Positions 23,976-28,088 of a DNA stretch of 28,088 nucleotides are shown here, one piece after another. The DNA is taken from positions 1 to 28,088 of IMG/VR virus record IMGVR_UViG_3300017758_000086. One strand, 5' to 3'. Every line of letters begins with the position of its first letter. Positions within the stretch are counted from its first letter, which is position 1. A model generated the notes under the pieces. The model worked only from the letters and a program-made list of their open reading frames with translations, was not told where the DNA came from and searched no databases. The DNA comes from a virus. Both the position numbers and the translations under genes were made by a program.

Positions 23976-25436
23976 TTAAAATTCAATAACTAGTTTGACA
24001 TTTTCTGTTTGGTCTGAAGCTCTCGTAATAGGTGCTCTGTTTTCTGCATAGATAACATCACCACTATCAGCGTCTAATTCTGCGGCCGCATAACCACTTG
24101 TAAAAGAAACACTATCAACTGTACTAGTTGAAGTTGAAGGTGTTCCTGTGATTCCAGAGTCAGCACCTGTAATTGTGTTTGCTCCCGAAAACGCTGTCAG
24201 ATTACCATTTGTATCTAAACCTGCATTATTGAATCTAGTTTGTATATAGTATAAAATTTTATTTGTGTTATCCCACTCAACAACTTTACCTACTGCACCT
24301 GTTGTTGATTGAGTAATCTTTTCGTCTATTGTAAATGAACCTGAAGCACTTGCAAGTAAAACTGATTTTACAGCTCTTAATGTAGTTGCTGTTGCAGCTG
24401 AACCACCTGATTTTGGGTCTTTTACAATTGCTACTCGTCTAAAATCGTTAGTAGTGTTAAAGTCACCAGAGTTTGATGTTTCTGCACCCTCAAAGTTAGT
24501 ATTTGTCATTACAAAGAAACCACCTAATTCATTTACTGAGTCTTTACCGTGTCCGCCTTTTGGTTCGATAATAACATCTAATTCTGTACCTGTTAAACCT
24601 GTTGCACCTGCAGCTACTATGTCTGCAACTCTAATGTAAGCAAAAGTATAACCTGTTCCAGCAGTTGTTACCGTAACAGCTGTTACTGAACCAGAACCAA
24701 CTGTAACTGAAACTTTACCACCAGTACCATCACCTCTAATATCAATATTAGTGTGTGTGCCGTTTGAACCACTTGAACCAGCAGTTTTAATTTTTACAAT
24801 GTTAATTGCACCGTCAACAGCTGCGGCCGCTACAGTTGAATCTGTAGTAACTGCCATAAAGTCAGTTGATAAGAAGTTAACTTGTTGTGAAGCAGATAGT
24901 GAATACATATATTTCCATTTGTATCCATCACCTGTTGTTAAAATAGATGTAGATGTTCCTGTTGGTTCTACAGTTGAAGCTGCATTACCATTGTTATCTA
25001 AAACTTTGTAAACATTATTTGTGCTTGAAAGTACATAAAAAGTTGCGTCAAATAAATTAGTAGCACCACTATTAGCCGCCTGTGTAGTTGTTGTGCCTGT
25101 AACTCTATTTCCGTAATCATGTCTGTAATAATCGTAAACTGTACCTGTTGTCCAGTTTCTTCTTGGTAATGCAAAAGAAACATCACTTGTTGTTATTCTT
25201 TTTGCAGCCAATAAATCATCAAAATAAAAGAATTCATCTTGTATTGAATCAACTGGAGTTAATGGACTTGTATCTGTTCCTTCATTCTCTGTTCTACTAT
25301 CACCTCTTGTTGATGTAGCATAAGGTTGAGGACGACCTAAACCCATGTAATAGACAGTATTTGCTGATTCGCTGAAAGATTCAACGAACTGTTGAGCATT
25401 GTGTCTTCTAAATTTGTTTGTTATAATTGCCGGCAT
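23976..25436 (-). CDS. Baseplate wedge protein, T4 gp8-like, 486 aa
   Basis: Several features recall T4 gp8. ITNKFRRHN at the start matches 'VTSKFRTEK', and PRRNW (91-95) matches 'PRRDW'. TGDGYKWKYMYSL (168-180) matches 'GDGYVWEYLFEI', and FRRVAIVKDPKS (about 335) matches 'FRQISIITNP'. The C-terminus IYAENRAPITRASDQTENVK matches 'YMENRPPIIMAMDQTEEIN'. T4 gp8 is 334 aa, and the extra residues here form a beta-rich insertion around 185-320. The protein belongs to the baseplate wedge. The ATG has AAAGGAT, and a perfect late octamer lies 24 bases upstream. This anchors the whole window as a T4-like tail module. Confidence 0.9.
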   Translation of the reverse strand: MPAIITNKFRRHNAQQFVESFSESANTVYYMGLGRPQPYATSTRGDSRTENEGTDTSPLTPVDSIQDEFFYFDDLLAAKRITTSDVSFALPRRNWTTGTVYDYYRHDYGNRVTGTTTTQAANSGATNLFDATFYVLSSTNNVYKVLDNNGNAASTVEPTGTSTSILTTGDGYKWKYMYSLSASQQVNFLSTDFMAVTTDSTVAAAAVDGAINIVKIKTAGSSGSNGTHTNIDIRGDGTGGKVSVTVGSGSVTAVTVTTAGTGYTFAYIRVADIVAAGATGLTGTELDVIIEPKGGHGKDSVNELGGFFVMTNTNFEGAETSNSGDFNTTNDFRRVAIVKDPKSGGSAATATTLRAVKSVLLASASGSFTIDEKITQSTTGAVGKVVEWDNTNKILYYIQTRFNNAGLDTNGNLTAFSGANTITGADSGITGTPSTSTSTVDSVSFTSGYAAAELDADSGDVIYAENRAPITRASDQTENVKLVIEF

Positions 25437-25460
25437 AATTTTATCTTTTATCCTTTATAC

Positions 25461-25468
25461 TATTTATA
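25461..25468 (-). promoter_or_regulatory. Late promoter, TATAAATA octamer for the gp8-like gene
   Basis: An exact TATAAATA on the minus strand lies in the 41-base gap between the 553-aa adhesin-like gene and gp8. It is 24 bases before the ATG, with AAAGGAT between. This is a typical late promoter geometry, separating baseplate transcription from the upstream fibre genes. Confidence 0.75.
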
Positions 25469-25477
25469 ATGTTTTTC

Positions 25478-27139
25478 CTAAAATTTTACGATTACCACAC
25501 CTTTACCGCCGTTACCTGCGCCAAAACCTGTGTTTCTTACACCGCCTGAACCGCCACCTTTGTTTGAGTCACCGTTAGTACCTGTGTTTGCATTTTTAGC
25601 ACCGCCTTGGCCACCACTACCATTTGGTCCGCTATTTTTACCTGCGCCGCCACCGCCGCCTGAATAATAAACCTCTGAACCTGAAATACTATATGCTTTA
25701 CCATTTCCTCCGTTACCGCCATTATTTCCACTTCCATTAGAACCTTGAGCAGCTGCACCACCGCCGCCAGCAGCAGCGTTGTTTCCACCTGGTGAATTAC
25801 CTCCAATATTTCCAAAACCTGGAGCGCCTGCACTAGGACTTTGAGTTGAACTTCCGCCTGTATTAGTAGCACCGCCTGAAGCACCACCACCTCCTGAACC
25901 TCCTGGAGAACCAGGAGTATCGTCACCATTTCCACCACCACCGCCACCGTTGGCTGTGATTGTACCAAAGACTGAATTTTGTCCGCTACCGCCTGTTCCA
26001 GCGCCACCACCTGGTGAACCTGAACCTGCTGGAGATGGACTTCCGCCATTTCCAACTGTAACTGTAAGTGTAGCACCTGGTGTTACGGTAAAACTAGGAC
26101 TGTAAACTAGACCGCCTCCGCCGCCACCGCCTCCTCCTTGAGGATTAGTGTATGTTGTTCCACCTGCACCAGCGCCAGCAACAACCAATACTTCAACTGC
26201 TGTTGTTCCTGATGGTACTGAAAAAGTACCAGATGATGTAAATGTTTGAGTGGCAGGAGCATTAATTGTAAGACTAAATGCTCTGTCTGCTATGTTTGAA
26301 TTTGCGTCTTTAGCTCTAATTGTAAATGATGATGTTGTGTTCGAACCTACTGCGTCTGGTGTTCCTGTTATTACATAACCTGAACTTGTTGAAGTACCAG
26401 ATAATCCTGCTGGCAATGAACCACTTTCTACTGTGTAAGTTATTGCTGAAGATTCCGGGTCATGTGCCGTTAATTCGTAAGTTGTATTTGTTCTTCCACT
26501 ATGAGCTACAGTAGCTAATGAACCTGCTGATGTTTGCCATATAGGTTGAGCGTCAACTGTAATTGCATTATTTAATGTTCCTGATAAACCTGTAGCGCCT
26601 TCAATTTTAATATCATATGGTTCGCCTGAATTTGGTAAACTAGATTTAGCAATAACACCAGTAATTTGTGTATCTGAATCTACTGTTTGAGAATCAAGGT
26701 TAACTGTTGAACCTGAGTCATTTATTAAATTTACTATACCACCTGTCATAGCAGTACCTGTAAAAACAAAAGTATAATTGCCTGTACCATCACCTGATAA
26801 TGCGTTTGCTGGAGATACACTAGTTACATTTGGGAAGTTTAGTATCTCTGATACTGTTACTTTTTTAAGAACACCAGCAGAGTTATCATAAATTAAAAGT
26901 GTATCTGCACCTTGAGCAGCTGTCCCAAGAGCAGTAGCACCTGTAATTACATCATCATTCAGTTTTGCATTTGTAATTTGAGCAGCTCCAATATGAGCTG
27001 TATCAATTGAACCATCTGTCAAATGTTCAGAATTAATAGCGTCATCAGCTATCTTTGCTCCCGTTACGGCATCAGCATCAATTTTAGCTGTTGTAACTAT
27101 ACTATCATCAAGGTTTGAATTTTTAATTTTATTTGCCAT
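25478..27139 (-). CDS. Glycine-rich adhesin-like tail-fibre protein, 553 aa (divergent paralogue)
   Basis: Residues 1-70 are a repeated helical/strand start (TTAKIDADAVTGAKIADDAI; DTAHIGAAQITNAKLNDDVI) found in many phage fibres. About 72-95 is a 'TLLIYDNSAGVLKKV' linker. About 98-192 is an IPT-like domain (FPNVTSVSPANALSGDGTGN). About 193-290 is a He_PIG-like domain. About 291-553 is the glycine-rich domain, opening with QTFTSSGTFSVPSGTTAVEV and ending GGKGVVIVKF. It lacks the TQPG(D/E)SGxYGFG segment of the other three, having SAGAPGFG instead. It sits before gp8, away from the other paralogues, which suggests an older copy or one under separate selection. The SD is weak. Confidence 0.8.
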   Translation of the reverse strand: MANKIKNSNLDDSIVTTAKIDADAVTGAKIADDAINSEHLTDGSIDTAHIGAAQITNAKLNDDVITGATALGTAAQGADTLLIYDNSAGVLKKVTVSEILNFPNVTSVSPANALSGDGTGNYTFVFTGTAMTGGIVNLINDSGSTVNLDSQTVDSDTQITGVIAKSSLPNSGEPYDIKIEGATGLSGTLNNAITVDAQPIWQTSAGSLATVAHSGRTNTTYELTAHDPESSAITYTVESGSLPAGLSGTSTSSGYVITGTPDAVGSNTTSSFTIRAKDANSNIADRAFSLTINAPATQTFTSSGTFSVPSGTTAVEVLVVAGAGAGGTTYTNPQGGGGGGGGGLVYSPSFTVTPGATLTVTVGNGGSPSPAGSGSPGGGAGTGGSGQNSVFGTITANGGGGGGNGDDTPGSPGGSGGGGASGGATNTGGSSTQSPSAGAPGFGNIGGNSPGGNNAAAGGGGAAAQGSNGSGNNGGNGGNGKAYSISGSEVYYSGGGGGAGKNSGPNGSGGQGGAKNANTGTNGDSNKGGGSGGVRNTGFGAGNGGKGVVIVKF

Positions 27140-27144
27140 ATTAC

Positions 27145-27152
27145 TATTTATA
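27145..27152 (-). promoter_or_regulatory. TATAAATA octamer 5 bases before the 553-aa gene
   Basis: An exact TATAAATA lies in the 20-base gap before the 553-aa gene, but only 5 bases from the ATG. Transcription starting 5-7 bases beyond the box would begin at or inside the coding region. It may be non-functional for this gene, give a leaderless message, or be a chance AT-rich match. Confidence 0.35.
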
Positions 27153-27159
27153 CACCCTA

Positions 27160-27921
27160 TTAAAGCTCTTTAATTGTTATTACATCCGCAGCTATTGGAG
27201 CCGAACCAAATGTTAATGTTGTTCCTGATATTGCATAATCTGTTGTAGGTCTTTGGAAAACACCGTTTAAAAATACCAAAGTATTTTGTACAGTAACACC
27301 ATCCGTTACTGTAAATGCTACAGTAGAACCGTCACCAGTATATGCTCTTGTGTTACCTGTTAATTGGCCAACACCAATTGTTTTATTTGTTAGAGTTTGT
27401 GTTGCAACTAAAGAAACTAAAGTTGAACTCGCACCATCTGGTAATAACATTGTGTTTGTTACACCAGCACTATGAGGTTGAGGTTTAATTGTTTGACCAT
27501 GTGTATTGGCATGGCAATTTAATTTAATTTGGCCTTCAATCGAAGAACCATTACCTCTAAATTCTGTTATGTTAGTAGCACTAGCAACTAATAAGTTACC
27601 TGAAGCATTTGTAAGTGTTTCTGTTTGTACACTTGTTAAACCTGTTATGGTAGTATTAAGAGTAACATTTATAGAGTCGCCACTTGTAGTTGTTGTTAGA
27701 TTAGTGCCACCTGTGATAGCAAGTCTTTCGCCAACATTTATAGATGATTCTGTTGAACTTTCATCAACAATCGTAAATAACGAGCCATTTAAATTAGAAC
27801 CGTCTCCAAGATAGGAATAAATTTCATTAAAGTTATCATTAATTAGGTCACCACCAGCACGAAGCGTAGAACCGTTACCGTCATTCGCTGAAGAACCTAT
27901 GTTGATTGTTTGTTTAGCCAT
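27160..27921 (-). CDS. Modular tail-fibre protein, 253 aa
   Basis: Residues 1-40 (MAKQTINIGSSANDGNGSTL then RAGGDLINDNFNEIYSYLG) are a common phage fibre start. Residues about 49-96 (FTIVDESSTESSINVGERLA ... TTITGL) form the beta module shared with the 136-aa and 708-aa proteins. Residues 133-161 contain IKLNCHANTHGQTIKPQPHS and MLLP, a fibre pattern also seen in the 708-aa protein. Residues 190-253 are the GDGST module with LNGVFQRPTTDYAISGTTLT, nearly identical in part to the 271-aa protein. The ATG has AGGGAC, and a perfect late octamer lies 23 bases upstream. The function as a fibre or fibre-adaptor is inferred from modular similarity. Confidence 0.78.
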   Translation of the reverse strand: MAKQTINIGSSANDGNGSTLRAGGDLINDNFNEIYSYLGDGSNLNGSLFTIVDESSTESSINVGERLAITGGTNLTTTTSGDSINVTLNTTITGLTSVQTETLTNASGNLLVASATNITEFRGNGSSIEGQIKLNCHANTHGQTIKPQPHSAGVTNTMLLPDGASSTLVSLVATQTLTNKTIGVGQLTGNTRAYTGDGSTVAFTVTDGVTVQNTLVFLNGVFQRPTTDYAISGTTLTFGSAPIAADVITIKEL

Positions 27922-27944
27922 TTTTTGTCCCTAAATTTCCCTAA

Positions 27945-27952
27945 TATTTATA
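27945..27952 (-). promoter_or_regulatory. Late promoter, TATAAATA octamer for the 253-aa fibre gene
   Basis: An exact TATAAATA on the minus strand sits 23 bases before the ATG of the 253-aa gene, with AGGGAC between. It lies in the 43-base gap after the partial gene at the window edge. The geometry is the same as at the gp8-like and gp13-like genes. Confidence 0.72.
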
Positions 27953-27964
27953 CAAGTTTTATGA

Positions 27965-28088
27965 TTATGTTACATCAAAAGTTACGGTTGTATCGTCAAA
28001 TGTAATATCTGTTTGGTCGAAACCAGTAGATGGTACAGTTAATGATATTTCAGTCGGATATGCAATATAAGTCTTTAAATTTTCTGTG
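27965..28088 (-). CDS. C-terminal end of an unidentified structural protein (partial)
   Basis: The frame is open from base 28088 to the TAA stop at 27965-27967. It encodes 40 complete codons ending with GFDQTDITFDDTTVTFDVT. The start lies outside the window. The Thr/Asp-rich beta-strand ending suggests another virion or baseplate component, and in T4 the wedge protein gp7 precedes gp8. There is too little sequence to name a family. Confidence 0.6.
   Translation of the reverse strand, partial: TENLKTYIAYPTEISLTVPSTGFDQTDITFDDTTVTFDVT

Noticed and set aside
24080-24835. Two GCGGCCGC octamers inside the gp8-like gene of an AT-rich sequence
   Set aside because: They fall on ordinary alanine codons, with no accompanying structure or symmetry that would suggest a functional site.
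1-28088. tRNA genes, integrase, transposase or host genes that would mark a prophage or mobile element
   Set aside because: None was seen on either strand. The gaps are short and are filled by ribosome sites and promoter-like boxes.

Overview
The window looks like the baseplate, tail-fibre and neck part of the late region of a T4-like myovirus from an AT-rich marine source. The evidence is a recognisable gp8-type baseplate wedge protein, a very large DUF4815-type structural protein, many threonine/serine/glycine-rich fibre proteins, and the start of a gp13-like neck protein. All supported genes lie on the minus strand, so transcription runs from high to low coordinates. Short gaps carry the T4 late promoter octamer TATAAATA. 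The style resembles pelagiphages (SAR11 viruses) and marine cyanophages. No photosynthesis gene, tRNA, integrase or host gene is visible, so the host is an inference only.

Layout in transcription order: (1) 28088-25478 holds the end of an unidentified gene, a modular fibre protein and a glycine-rich adhesin-like protein. (2) 25436-17882 holds the gp8-like wedge protein, then the 1784-codon DUF4815-type protein. The probable C-terminal part of the latter sits in a second overlapping frame with no ATG at the junction. (3) 17879-10499 holds small structural proteins and three more glycine-rich adhesin-like paralogues, interrupted by an unrelated charged 133-aa protein. (4) 10458-5299 holds seven different 2-oxoglutarate/Fe(II) oxygenase-like genes, nearly back to back, plus a 65-aa lysine-rich HeH/SAP-like protein. 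(5) 5306-434 holds six small to large structural or fibre genes. (6) 390-1 holds the start of the gp13-like neck gene. The order gp8 ... gp13 matches T4, with roughly 24 kb of fibre and enzyme genes between them.

How the genes may work together: the gp8-like and DUF4815-type proteins would form the baseplate periphery. The fibre proteins share exchangeable beta-rich modules and probably attach there. The glycine-rich proteins end in a domain that recalls the polyglycine-rich tips of phage receptor-binding adhesins. The most striking feature is the bank of seven oxygenases embedded among fibre genes in the late region. My inference is that they hydroxylate virion or fibre proteins during assembly, or modify host surface components. 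No substrate can be read from the sequence. No gap between genes exceeds about 60 bases.
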